From positions 2,666,001 through 2,730,000 of the forward strand of contig NZ_CP133888.1 of assembly GCF_041228405.1 (NCBI RefSeq): 64,000 bases of DNA, read 5' to 3'. Position numbers and translations under genes: made by a program. Positions 8,187-15,509 of this stretch are shown piece by piece; positions within the stretch are counted from its first letter, which is position 1; every line of letters begins with the position of its first letter. The notes under the pieces were generated by a model. That model searched no databases. It saw only the letters and a program-made list of their open reading frames with translations, and was not told the DNA's origin. The stretch comes from Salinilacustrithrix flava. GTDB taxonomy: Bacteria > Actinomycetota > Acidimicrobiia > Acidimicrobiales > Salinilacustritrichaceae.

Positions 8187-9317
8187 ATGGCGGTGGTGTG
8201 CCCGTGCGGGTGCGGGAGTCGTGTCGGTTGGAGTCGTCGTGGGTACGCCGCTCGCTACGAGGCGATCGGCGAGGCGATGGCTGACGCCCGCCAGGTCGCA
8301 GGCGACGCGTTTGATGGTCTGCTGCCCGAGACCCTCGCCGGGGACGTCGCGATGGCGTTGCGTGTGTACGGCTCGCTGCGCAGCCAGTTGCTCGCTCACG
8401 TGCACGGCGAAGCCCGGCCCGGCAGCCATGACGACGGCGCCACGTTGAACGAGGTCAGTTCGGCGCTCTTGACGTCGCTGCCCGCTCTGGCGGCCGCCGC
8501 TGCGTCCCACGGGACCGCGCAACGACGCCAGGACGCACCGCCCTCCAGCTACGTCGGGTCGTACCAGCGGATGGGCACCCAGGAGATCCTGCTCGGCTCC
8601 ACCGGTTCGGGAGTCGTCCGGGTGGCGCTGGGCAACGTGCGCCACCGGCACAAGCCGGTGCCGACAACGTCGCTTGTGGTCTGCGCCGCGGCCGGGCTCC
8701 TCGCCGCTGCCGACGAGCACGCCGAGGCCATCATCGACGATCTCGGCGTTTGTCTGGCTGGCGTCGACGTGCGTCCCGATCTTGCGCTCGTCCACGTCCG
8801 AGACGTCCCGGTCGTCCGGGACCGGATCGCCGACCGGCTCGCCGGGGATGTGCTGGTCGAGACGGACGACGGCCCCGACCCGGGCTCGTCCGACGACCCA
8901 GGCGACAACTTCCTGTTCGGTTCCGTTCTCGGCCGCGACGGCGACTACGCCCACGGCCTTGAGGACTGGGCCGGCATCGAACTCGACGACGTGCCCGCAG
9001 TGGACGCCGGCCGGTACATCGGCGCGGTCTGGGTCGCAGCGCTGTCGGAGACCACCGCACAGCGCCCGGCGGTCCCGGCGCTCAGGTTCGCTGAGATGCC
9101 CCACGATGTCAGCGAACTTCGGGGGCACGGAACCACGCTGATGTACGGGATGCTCGAGGCGGAGCTCCACTGCCGGAACTTGGTGGCGCTCGAAGCGTTC
9201 TGCGAGACGTTCCGGCCTGACCAACCCGCCCATGAGCACGTCGCAGCGCTGTACCCGCTGCTGGAGCCAGCTGTCGCCGAACTCGCCGGAAGGTTCCAGA
9301 CAGCGGCTGAGCGCTGA
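8187..9317 (+). CDS. Unknown transposon cargo protein, Cys-rich N-terminus
   Basis: A 376-residue protein. It opens with CPCGCGSRVG, a compact cysteine cluster likely to bind zinc, followed by SRRGYAARYEAI. The rest is mainly helical and acidic, with no catalytic motif I recognise. It starts 20 nt after the mini-protein and is the last gene before the transposon right end. It may be the third component of a helicase-centred cargo system or an independent cargo gene. I do not recognise the family. Confidence 0.65.
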   Translation: MAVVCPCGCGSRVGWSRRGYAARYEAIGEAMADARQVAGDAFDGLLPETLAGDVAMALRVYGSLRSQLLAHVHGEARPGSHDDGATLNEVSSALLTSLPALAAAAASHGTAQRRQDAPPSSYVGSYQRMGTQEILLGSTGSGVVRVALGNVRHRHKPVPTTSLVVCAAAGLLAAADEHAEAIIDDLGVCLAGVDVRPDLALVHVRDVPVVRDRIADRLAGDVLVETDDGPDPGSSDDPGDNFLFGSVLGRDGDYAHGLEDWAGIELDDVPAVDAGRYIGAVWVAALSETTAQRPAVPALRFAEMPHDVSELRGHGTTLMYGMLEAELHCRNLVALEAFCETFRPDQPAHEHVAALYPLLEPAVAELAGRFQTAAER

Positions 9318-9445
9318 TCGTGGCCGCCGACCTCGGCGGGCTTCTCGGTCCCGGACGCTACGAGCAGCGCTCCCCGCACAGACCTCGGTCGCCGTCGAGC
9401 ACAGCGGCGTGAGCGCCGCGTTCGTGGGCCCGGACGCCTCGTCGC

Positions 9446-9483
9446 CACCGCAAACGCGTCACAGGCGACGCGCGTTTGCGGTG
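9446..9483. repeat. 13-bp inverted repeat near the transposon right end
   Basis: CACCGCAAACGCG and CGCGTTTGCGGTG are exact inverted copies separated by 12 bp. The right arm runs into the innermost GTGAGAC repeat. There is no T tract, so it is not a standard terminator of the preceding gene, although it could act as one without a U tract. It may be a binding site of an element-encoded protein. Confidence 0.75.
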
Positions 9484-9569
9484 AGACAGCTGAAATCCAC
9501 AGGCACTGGAGCACCCGTGCGGCCGTGAGACATAGAAAGGATCCGGGGTGAGACCGCGGAAATGCCGCA
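9481..9569 (+). repeat. Transposon right end: three transposase-binding repeats
   Basis: GTGAGAC occurs at 9481, 9525 and 9548, each followed 4-5 nt later by GAAA. Read inward from the end, the sites are TTTCNNNN-GTCTCAC-like and lie 23 and 44 bp apart. The outermost copy runs into the terminal GCCGCA at 9564-9569. This matches the layout of TnsB-type binding sites. Between the last cargo gene (stop 9317) and this array I see only the inverted repeat at 9446-9483. Confidence 0.8.
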
Positions 9570-9722
9570 CGAGGTCGGCCCGAGGAGGGGCAACCAGAAG
9601 CGCTCGACGTAGGCGCCGCGCGGGTCGACGCCCAGGTCGTCGCAGACCGGGTCGGCCCAGGGCACGACGAGCAGGGGTGGCAGGCGGGGCTCGGTGGTGG
9701 CGGATGCGTGGGTGGCGGGCAC
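9570..9722 (-). pseudogene. Host gene cut by the transposon (N-terminal fragment)
   Basis: A GTG at 9722 with an upstream GAGGGAG opens a 51-codon frame that reads VVPWADPVCDDLGV...GAYVERFWLPLLGPTS and then runs straight into the transposon end at 9569. The segment resembles the beginning of an actinobacterial protein family of unknown function (pattern YVE-FWL-LGP, from memory). The frame continues into transposon DNA for a further 37 codons before a stop, but those residues are not host-encoded. The rest of the gene should lie beyond the transposon's left end, outside this window. Confidence 0.65.
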
Positions 9723-9757
9723 GGGGGTCTCCCTCGGGTGTGCGCTCGGGGGAAGCG

Positions 9758-9788
9758 CATCGAAGCACACTCTCGTGCACTTTCGATG
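9758..9788. promoter_or_regulatory. Imperfect inverted repeat between divergent genes
   Basis: CATCGAAGCAC and GTGCACTTTCGATG form an 11-bp stem interrupted by one bulge. It lies between the interrupted minus-strand gene and the sirtuin gene. A TAGCCT -10-like hexamer at 9815-9820 faces the sirtuin. Operator function is inferred. Confidence 0.4.
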
Positions 9789-9850
9789 TCTTCCGATCCG
9801 ACCATGGGGCCGGGTAGCCTGTCAAGGCCGTCGAGCCGTGGAGGGGTGCC

Positions 9851-10600
9851 GTGGAGGAAGCGATCGAAGCCGGGCGCGAGCTGCTGGCCGGGGCCGGGCG
9901 CGTGGTGGTGCTCACCGGCGCCGGCATCAGCACCGACAGCGGCATCCCGGACTTCCGGGGCCCCAACGGCGTGTGGACCAAGGACCCCGAGGCCGAGAAG
10001 CTGGCCACCCTGGACCACTACGTGTCCGATCCGGCCATCCGGGCCAAGGCGTGGCAGCGCCGGCTCGAGACGCTGTCCACCACCTACGAGCCCAACCCCG
10101 GACACCACGCCCTCGTGCGCCTCGAGCAGCGCGGCGCGCTCGACACGCTCATCACCCAGAACGTCGACGGCCTCCACCGGCGCGCCGGCACCAGCCCCGA
10201 CCGACTCGTGGAGATCCACGGCACGACCAGCGACGTGATGTGCCTGGACTGCGACGACCGCGCCCCGATCGAGAAGGCGCTCGACCGCGTGCGCGCCGGC
10301 GAAGCGGACCCGGCCTGCCGGTCCTGCGGCGGCATCCTCAAGACCGCCACCATCTCCTTCGGCCAGGGCCTCGTGGTCGACGACCTGGCCCGGGCCGACG
10401 CGGCGGCCCGGCGGGCCGACCTGCTGCTCGCCGTCGGCTCGACGCTCGGCGTGTACCCCATCGCCAACGTCGTCCCCCTCGCCAAGGTCCACGGCGCGCC
10501 GGTGCTCATCGTCAACGGCGGCCCCACCGAGATGGACGATCTCGCCGACGTGCGCATCGAGGGTTCGATCTCCGAGGTCCTGCCCGCCCTCGTCGGCTGA
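9851..10600 (+). CDS. SIR2-family NAD-dependent protein deacylase
   Basis: A 249-residue class III (sirtuin-type) deacetylase that removes acyl groups from lysines using NAD+. It carries the NAD motif GAGISTDSGIPDFRG, the TQNVDGLH motif, the catalytic His in VEIHGTTSDV, two zinc Cys pairs (CLDC and CRSC), and the C-terminal VGSTLGVYP and VNGG segments. All key residues are present and the length is normal for bacterial CobB-like proteins. GTG 9851 follows a GAGGGG ribosome-binding site. It stands alone. Confidence 0.93.
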   Translation: MEEAIEAGRELLAGAGRVVVLTGAGISTDSGIPDFRGPNGVWTKDPEAEKLATLDHYVSDPAIRAKAWQRRLETLSTTYEPNPGHHALVRLEQRGALDTLITQNVDGLHRRAGTSPDRLVEIHGTTSDVMCLDCDDRAPIEKALDRVRAGEADPACRSCGGILKTATISFGQGLVVDDLARADAAARRADLLLAVGSTLGVYPIANVVPLAKVHGAPVLIVNGGPTEMDDLADVRIEGSISEVLPALVG

Positions 10601-10690
10601 GGGGGGAATCCCAGCACGCAGCGTCGTGACGTCGTACCGTTTCGGTGTGCACCGGACCCGGTGCGCGACGCAACCGAGAGGTGGGCCCTC

Positions 10691-11128
10691 ATGGACCTGG
10701 ACAAGCTTTCACTGTCCGACAAGATCATCGCCGGCACCGGCATCGTGCTGATCATCGACCTGCTGTTCCTGCCGTGGCACAGCATCGACGTCGGCCCGTT
10801 CAGCACATCGCTGACAGCGATCGAGGAGCGGAACGCGTTCCTCGGCGTGCTCGCGCTGCTCCTGACCATCGCCGTGGTGGCGGTCACGCTGGTGCGGGTG
10901 TTCAAGCCCGAGACCAAGCTCCCCGACCTGCCGGTCACGTGGGATCGGGCCATCTTCTTCGGAGCCGCCGCCACCCTCGGCCTGCTGGTGCTGAAGCTGA
11001 TCCTGGAGACCGACTTCCTCGGCATCGGTGCCTGGCTCGGCCTGCTCCTCGCCGCCGGGATGACCTACGGCGGCTACCTGAAGTTCCAGGCCGACTCCAC
11101 CGCGAGCGCGGGCACCGGCACGGCCTGA
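10691..11128 (+). CDS. Small four-helix membrane protein
   Basis: A 145-residue protein with four predicted transmembrane segments (IIAGTGIVLIIDLLFLPW; FLGVLALLLTIAVVAVTLV; AIFFGAAATLGLLVLKLIL; WLGLLLAAGMTYGGYL). ATG 10691 is preceded by GAGAGGTG; an upstream in-frame GTG/ATG at 10661 is weaker. TACCGT at 10635-10640 is a plausible -10. It resembles small integral membrane proteins of unknown role common in Actinobacteria. It converges with the next gene with only 25 bp between stops. Confidence 0.75.
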   Translation: MDLDKLSLSDKIIAGTGIVLIIDLLFLPWHSIDVGPFSTSLTAIEERNAFLGVLALLLTIAVVAVTLVRVFKPETKLPDLPVTWDRAIFFGAAATLGLLVLKLILETDFLGIGAWLGLLLAAGMTYGGYLKFQADSTASAGTGTA

Positions 11129-11153
11129 GCGCCGATCCGCTCCGCCCCGACCG

Positions 11154-12209
11154 TCAGCCGGCCAACGCCACGTCGGTGCGGTCGGGGTGGGCCGATCGGA
11201 TGAACAGCAGCTCGTCGAGGTCGTCGAGGAAGCGGTCGAGCAGCCAGGGGTCGAAGTGCGTCCCCCGCTCGGACCGCATGATCTCGACCGCTTGGTCGAC
11301 GCCGAACGCCGGCTTGTAGCGGCGGGGCGAGGCGAGGGCATCGAACACGTCGGCGATGGCGACGATCCGTCCCTCGACCGGGATGTCGGTGCCGGCGAGG
11401 CCGCACGGGTAGCCGCTGCCGTCCCACCACTCGTGGTGCGTGAGGGCGATGGTCGCCCCGAGCTCGAGCAGCGGTGACTCGGAGCCGGCGAGGATCCGGT
11501 GGCCGAGCACGGTGTGGGTCCCCATGATGCGACGCTGCTCGGGGGTGAACGGCCCATCGTGGAGCAGGACGTGGTCGGGGATGCCGAGCTTGCCGATGTC
11601 GTGCATCGGGCTGGCGAGGCGGATCTGCTCACAGTGGTCCGGGTCCAGGCCGGCGCGCCGGGCGAGGATGGCCGCATACGCGCTCATCCGCTCGAGGTGG
11701 CTGCTCGTCTCCATGTCGCGGTGCTCGGCGGCGACCGACAACCGGGTGATGGTCTCGGCCCGGCTTCGCTCGAGCGCTCGGGTCCGCACGTCGACCAGGC
11801 CGGACAACCGCTCGCGGTGGTCCTGGTTCTCCTGCTCGAGCCGGCGCCAGTGCTCGGCGTTGGCGGCGTTGATGCGGGCTTCGGTCATCTCGAAGGGCTT
11901 GAGCAGGTAGCCCTGGACGCCGAGCTCGACGGCCCGGTCCGCCGTTCGGGGATCGTCCACGCCGGTGGCGACCACCGCTCCGAGGGTGGGATCGAGCTGA
12001 CGCAGCTCGGCGACGAGGGAGATGCCGTCGCCGTCGGGGAGCATCACGTCGGTGAACACCACGTCGATGATGTGGGGGTGCTGAGCCAGCACGGCGCGGG
12101 CCTCCCTCGCCGTCCCGGCGACGTGCACGTGGTCGAAGTGGTCGGCGAACACGCGACCCAGCGCCCGGGCCAGGGTCGGTTCGTCCTCGACGACGAGCAG
12201 CCCGGTCAT
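11154..12209 (-). CDS. REC-HD-GYP response regulator (c-di-GMP phosphodiesterase)
   Basis: A 351-residue protein. The N-terminal receiver domain (about 1-120) carries VVEDEP and the phosphoacceptor in VVFTDVMLPDGDG, with LKPFE at its end. A coiled linker leads to an HD-GYP domain with MHDIGKLGIPDHVLLHDGP, GHRIL, HHEWWDGSGYP-GL and DVFDAL, the signature of enzymes that hydrolyse cyclic di-GMP. Its ATG at 12209 overlaps the stop of the hybrid kinase (ATGA), so phosphorelay from that kinase to this protein is likely. Confidence 0.9.
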   Translation of the reverse strand: MTGLLVVEDEPTLARALGRVFADHFDHVHVAGTAREARAVLAQHPHIIDVVFTDVMLPDGDGISLVAELRQLDPTLGAVVATGVDDPRTADRAVELGVQGYLLKPFEMTEARINAANAEHWRRLEQENQDHRERLSGLVDVRTRALERSRAETITRLSVAAEHRDMETSSHLERMSAYAAILARRAGLDPDHCEQIRLASPMHDIGKLGIPDHVLLHDGPFTPEQRRIMGTHTVLGHRILAGSESPLLELGATIALTHHEWWDGSGYPCGLAGTDIPVEGRIVAIADVFDALASPRRYKPAFGVDQAVEIMRSERGTHFDPWLLDRFLDDLDELLFIRSAHPDRTDVALAG

Positions 12210-14557
12210 GCCCCGACCTCCACGGCGTCGGCCACCGCGTCGAGCAGCGACCGGCTCGTGAACGGCTTGGCGACGAACCGGGCTCGCTCGGACTCGAGCT
12301 GCTCGACCGTGAGGACGTCGCGGGAGTACCCGGACGCGTAGACGATGCGCACGGTGGGGACCACGGACCGGACGCGCTCGGCGACGTCGTGGCCGGTGAG
12401 GGTGCCGGGCAGGACCACGTCGGTGAGCAGCACCGTGGGTCGGAGCCCGTCGAGCACGGCGTCGACCGCCTCGTGCCCGTCGGCCGCGGTGACGACGTCG
12501 TGGCCCGCCCGCTCCAGCAGCCGCTGGGCCGCCCGGCGCACGGCGGGCTCGTCCTCGACGAGGAGCACGGACTCGCGGTGACCGTCGGCGGCCGCCACCG
12601 GCCCGGGGACGGCCGCGGGGGCCGGCGCGGCCTCGGTGCACGGCAGCTCGAGGCGGACCACCGTGCCCCGGCCGACCGCCGAGTCGATGCCCACCGAGCC
12701 GCCCATCCGGGTCGTGATGCCGTAGACGATCGAGAGCCCGAGGCCGGTCCCGCGATCGGCGGCCTTGGTGGAGAAGAACGGCTCGAAGGCGCGATCCACG
12801 ACCGAGGGCTCCATGCCGGCGCCGTTGTCCTCCACGCTCAGCGCCACCTGGCCGCCGGCGACCTCGGTGCGCACGGTGATCTGCAGGCCGGTCCCGGCGG
12901 CCGCGTCCCGGGCGTTCACGGCCAGGTTGAGCAGCACCTGCTCGAGCTCGGCCGGGTCGCCGACGACGTGCACGCCGGGCGCGCCGCAGTGCACCGAGAG
13001 GTCGATGTGCTCACCGATCGTGCGGCGCAGCAGGTCGGCCATGTCCGAGACGACGGCGTCCAGCTCGACCTCCTCGCTCCGGGTCAGGCCCCGCCGGCTG
13101 AAGGAGAGCAGCTGCTTGGTCAGGCCCGAACCGCGCTGGGTGGCGTCGAGGATGGCCTCGACGTCGGCGGCGGTGGCGGGATCCTCGACGTCGGTCAGCA
13201 CCAGCTCGGCCGTGGCGGCGATGGCGGCGAGCAGGTTGTTGAAGTCGTGGGCGATGCCCCCGGCGAGCTGGCCGATGGTCTCCATGCGCTGCGCCTGCTG
13301 CAGCTCGGCCTCGACGGCCTCGCGCTGGTCGGCTGCACGGTGGACGTCGTCGACGTCGGTCACCACGATCAGGAGGTCGCCGTCGCGCCGCTCGGGCTGC
13401 ATCCTCCCGACGCGGAGGTGCACCCAGTGGTGGCTGCCGTCTGCGGCCCGGATGCGGATGTCGCTGCCGTCGTCGCCGTCGAGGTCGGCTGCGGCGCCGG
13501 TCTCGGCTGACCCGCAGAGGGCCTGCACCCGCCGCCGGTCCTCGGGCACGATCAGCGCCAGCAGGTCCTCGCTGCGATGAGCGGCGGTCGCGTCGTGGCC
13601 GTAGAAGGCGTCCCGGTTCAGCACCTCGAGCTCGTCGTGCTCGACGTCCCAGCGCAGGATCAGGTCTGGGGAGGCGAGCAGCGCGGCACGGAACTGCTGG
13701 TCGGCCCGTTCCGCGGCCGCGAGGGCTCGCAGGGCGGCATCGCGGCGGCGCAGCGCCGTCGACAGGAGCCCGGCCAGGAGCAGCGTGAGGGCGATGCCGG
13801 TGCCGACGACGACGGCGGGGGAGATGGCGTGGACGGGTTCGCCCCCCACCTCGATGAGCAGCGACTGCTCGCCGACGGCGGCGTCGAGCGTCGCCGTGGT
13901 GCCGTCGAGCGGGAGGGGGTCGGCGGTGGCCAGCACCGCTCGGTCCGGGTCGGGCTCGTCGCCGGCGTACACGGCGAAGCGCTCGGCACCGGCCATCGGC
14001 TCCGAGACGAACAGCCCTGCGTCGCCGACGTCGAAGAGTCGCAGCGCGGCGTAGGCGGAGCCGTCGCCGGCGACGGTGCCGGCGGCCAGCGCCAGGGTCT
14101 GGGCGGCGTCGCCGCCGAGCACGAACCCGAAGGAGGACCCGTCGACCAGCTGGCGCAGCTCGCTCGCTGGTCCCGGGGACGCGATGAAGGCCTCGGCGAG
14201 GGCGCGCTGCGCAGCGGTCGTGGCCTCGTCGGGGGCAGCGACCGCCGCCACCCGCAGGTCCTCCCCGGATGCGTCGACGAGCACGTACCCGCCGTCGAGT
14301 CCCTGGTCCTCCACGAAGGTCTGCTGCAGCAGCGGGTCGCCGCCCGTGACGGTGGCCACGGCGGCGAGCGACGAGAGCTCGGCCTCGAGCCCGAAGGCGA
14401 GGCTCTGGATCATCATGCCGATCTCGCTGGCACCTCGATCGAGGGAGATGGCGAGCTCGCGCTCGGCGGTCTGCTGGACGTCACGACCGGCGACCACGCT
14501 CACCGTGACGCCGATGGCGAGGGCGGCGAGGGGAGCCAGCGTGCTGCGGCGGCGCAT
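12206..14557 (-). CDS. Hybrid sensor histidine kinase
   Basis: A 783-residue membrane kinase. TM1 lies at the start (LAPLAALAIGVTVSVVAG), then an extracytoplasmic sensor of about 220 residues, TM2 (AISPAVVVGTGIALTLLLAGLL), a PAS domain, HisKA with H-box GGIAHDFNNLLAA, HATPase_c (DNGAGM and GTGLGLSIVYGI) and a C-terminal receiver (VLLVEDEP; LLTDVVLPG). The start at 14557 (MRRRSTLAP) puts TM1 at the N-terminus; an earlier GTG at 14632 is less likely. The ligand is unknown. It is cotranscribed with the HD-GYP regulator and divergent from an OmpR-type regulator. Confidence 0.9.
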   Translation of the reverse strand: MRRRSTLAPLAALAIGVTVSVVAGRDVQQTAERELAISLDRGASEIGMMIQSLAFGLEAELSSLAAVATVTGGDPLLQQTFVEDQGLDGGYVLVDASGEDLRVAAVAAPDEATTAAQRALAEAFIASPGPASELRQLVDGSSFGFVLGGDAAQTLALAAGTVAGDGSAYAALRLFDVGDAGLFVSEPMAGAERFAVYAGDEPDPDRAVLATADPLPLDGTTATLDAAVGEQSLLIEVGGEPVHAISPAVVVGTGIALTLLLAGLLSTALRRRDAALRALAAAERADQQFRAALLASPDLILRWDVEHDELEVLNRDAFYGHDATAAHRSEDLLALIVPEDRRRVQALCGSAETGAAADLDGDDGSDIRIRAADGSHHWVHLRVGRMQPERRDGDLLIVVTDVDDVHRAADQREAVEAELQQAQRMETIGQLAGGIAHDFNNLLAAIAATAELVLTDVEDPATAADVEAILDATQRGSGLTKQLLSFSRRGLTRSEEVELDAVVSDMADLLRRTIGEHIDLSVHCGAPGVHVVGDPAELEQVLLNLAVNARDAAAGTGLQITVRTEVAGGQVALSVEDNGAGMEPSVVDRAFEPFFSTKAADRGTGLGLSIVYGITTRMGGSVGIDSAVGRGTVVRLELPCTEAAPAPAAVPGPVAAADGHRESVLLVEDEPAVRRAAQRLLERAGHDVVTAADGHEAVDAVLDGLRPTVLLTDVVLPGTLTGHDVAERVRSVVPTVRIVYASGYSRDVLTVEQLESERARFVAKPFTSRSLLDAVADAVEVGA

Positions 14558-14708
14558 CAGGTGACGCCTCGATCGGAGGCCGTGGCGAGGAGTTCCGTGG
14601 TCATGGTGCGAACACTGCGGGGTGCGAGTCACCGGATCCTCGGGCGTTCCTCAACGCTCGCTCAACGCTGCCGACACGACGAAGCGCCCATCTGGCACCA
14701 TTCCGGAC

Positions 14709-15422
14709 ATGGCAGTGGGCGGGGACCGGGCGAGCGTGCTGGTCGTGGAGGACGACGCAGACATCCGCGACGTGCTGGCGAGGCTGCTGGACCGGGACGG
14801 CTTCGAACCCCACACCTGCGCGACCGGCGCTGACGCCGCTGCGACCCTGGGTGCCGTCGATGCCGAGGTCGTGCTGCTCGACCTGGGTCTGCCCGACGTG
14901 AACGGGTTCGACCTGTTGCGCACGATCCGCAGCCGCAGCGACGCCATCGTCATCGTGCTCTCGGGCTGGGCGTCGGAGAGCGACCGGGTGCTGGCCCTGG
15001 AGCTCGGCGCCGACGACTACGTGGTCAAGCCGTTCCTCACCCGCGAGCTGGTCGCCCGCATCCGCGCGCACCGCCGCCGAAGCACCGCCAGCACTGCCGA
15101 GCGACCCGACGGGCTCCTCGTCGAGGGCGACCTGCGGATCGACCCGCGCACGAGGGAGGTCACGGTGGCCGGCGAGGCGGTGGACCTGACCGCTCGTGAG
15201 TTCGACCTGCTGCACTTCCTCGCCTCCTCGCCCCGGCAGGTGTTCAGCCGCGACCAGATCCTCGAGCACGCCTGGGGGTCATCGGTCGCGTGGCAGCAGG
15301 ACGCCACCGTCACCGAGCACGTGCACCGCCTGCGCCAGAAGGTCGGTGCCGATCGCATCGCCACGGTGCGCAGCGTCGGGTACCGCTTCGAGCCCCTGGT
15401 GCCCTCCCACGTTGCGGAATAG
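14709..15422 (+). CDS. OmpR/PhoB-family response regulator
   Basis: A 237-residue DNA-binding regulator. The receiver domain (about 8-125) has VVEDDADIRD, the phosphoacceptor in VLLDLGLPDVNG, and KPFLTREL. The winged-helix effector (about 140-235) has TAREFDLLHFLASSPRQVFSR and ends VRSVGYRFEP. ATG 14709 lies 7 nt after CACCAT, a weak leaderless-type -10. It is divergent from the hybrid kinase across 151 bp, so the two probably share a regulatory region. Confidence 0.92.
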   Translation: MAVGGDRASVLVVEDDADIRDVLARLLDRDGFEPHTCATGADAAATLGAVDAEVVLLDLGLPDVNGFDLLRTIRSRSDAIVIVLSGWASESDRVLALELGADDYVVKPFLTRELVARIRAHRRRSTASTAERPDGLLVEGDLRIDPRTREVTVAGEAVDLTAREFDLLHFLASSPRQVFSRDQILEHAWGSSVAWQQDATVTEHVHRLRQKVGADRIATVRSVGYRFEPLVPSHVAE

Positions 15423-15440
15423 GGGCGCGCCGCGCAATTG

Positions 15441-15457
15441 TTGACCTACTGAGTAGG
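15441..15457 (+). promoter_or_regulatory. -35-like TTGACC overlapping a palindrome
   Basis: CCTACT-G-AGTAGG (15445-15457) is a perfect inverted repeat overlapping TTGACC (15441-15446), 53 bp before the rhodanese-ThiF gene. An operator over the -35 would give repression. Its short, odd-spaced symmetry is reminiscent of sites bound by Rrf2-family regulators of sulfur or Fe-S genes (inference). Confidence 0.5.
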
Positions 15458-15509
15458 GATTCACCGGGTCCCTGCTCTGACCGGTCCACCAGCACGAAGG
15501 CGAACACCG

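Larger units (their letters stand above)
1..9569. mobile_element. Tn7/Mu-type transposon (left end outside window)
   Basis: The element contains a TnsA-position nuclease, a DDE transposase and an AAA+ ATPase in one overlapping operon, followed by regulators and a helicase operon. Its right boundary can be read from the sequence. Three GTGAGAC-type repeats (9481, 9525, 9548) precede a terminal CA at 9569, and host coding sequence of an interrupted minus-strand gene resumes at 9570. Mu, Tn7 and Tn5053 families all end in 5'-TG...CA and carry several transposase-binding repeats of about 22 bp at each end. The left end and any target-site duplication lie outside the window; the 5 bp at 9570-9574 (CGAGG) would be one copy if the usual 5-bp duplication applies. 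Confidence 0.8.

Noticed and set aside
1..9569. CRISPR-associated transposon
   Set aside because: No Cas gene, repeat array or tracrRNA-like segment is visible in the part of the element inside the window; the left end could still hide one.
9694..10629. 311-codon Arg/Pro/His-rich frame over the sirtuin gene
   Set aside because: It is the +1 shadow of the sirtuin; the sirtuin frame has all family motifs.
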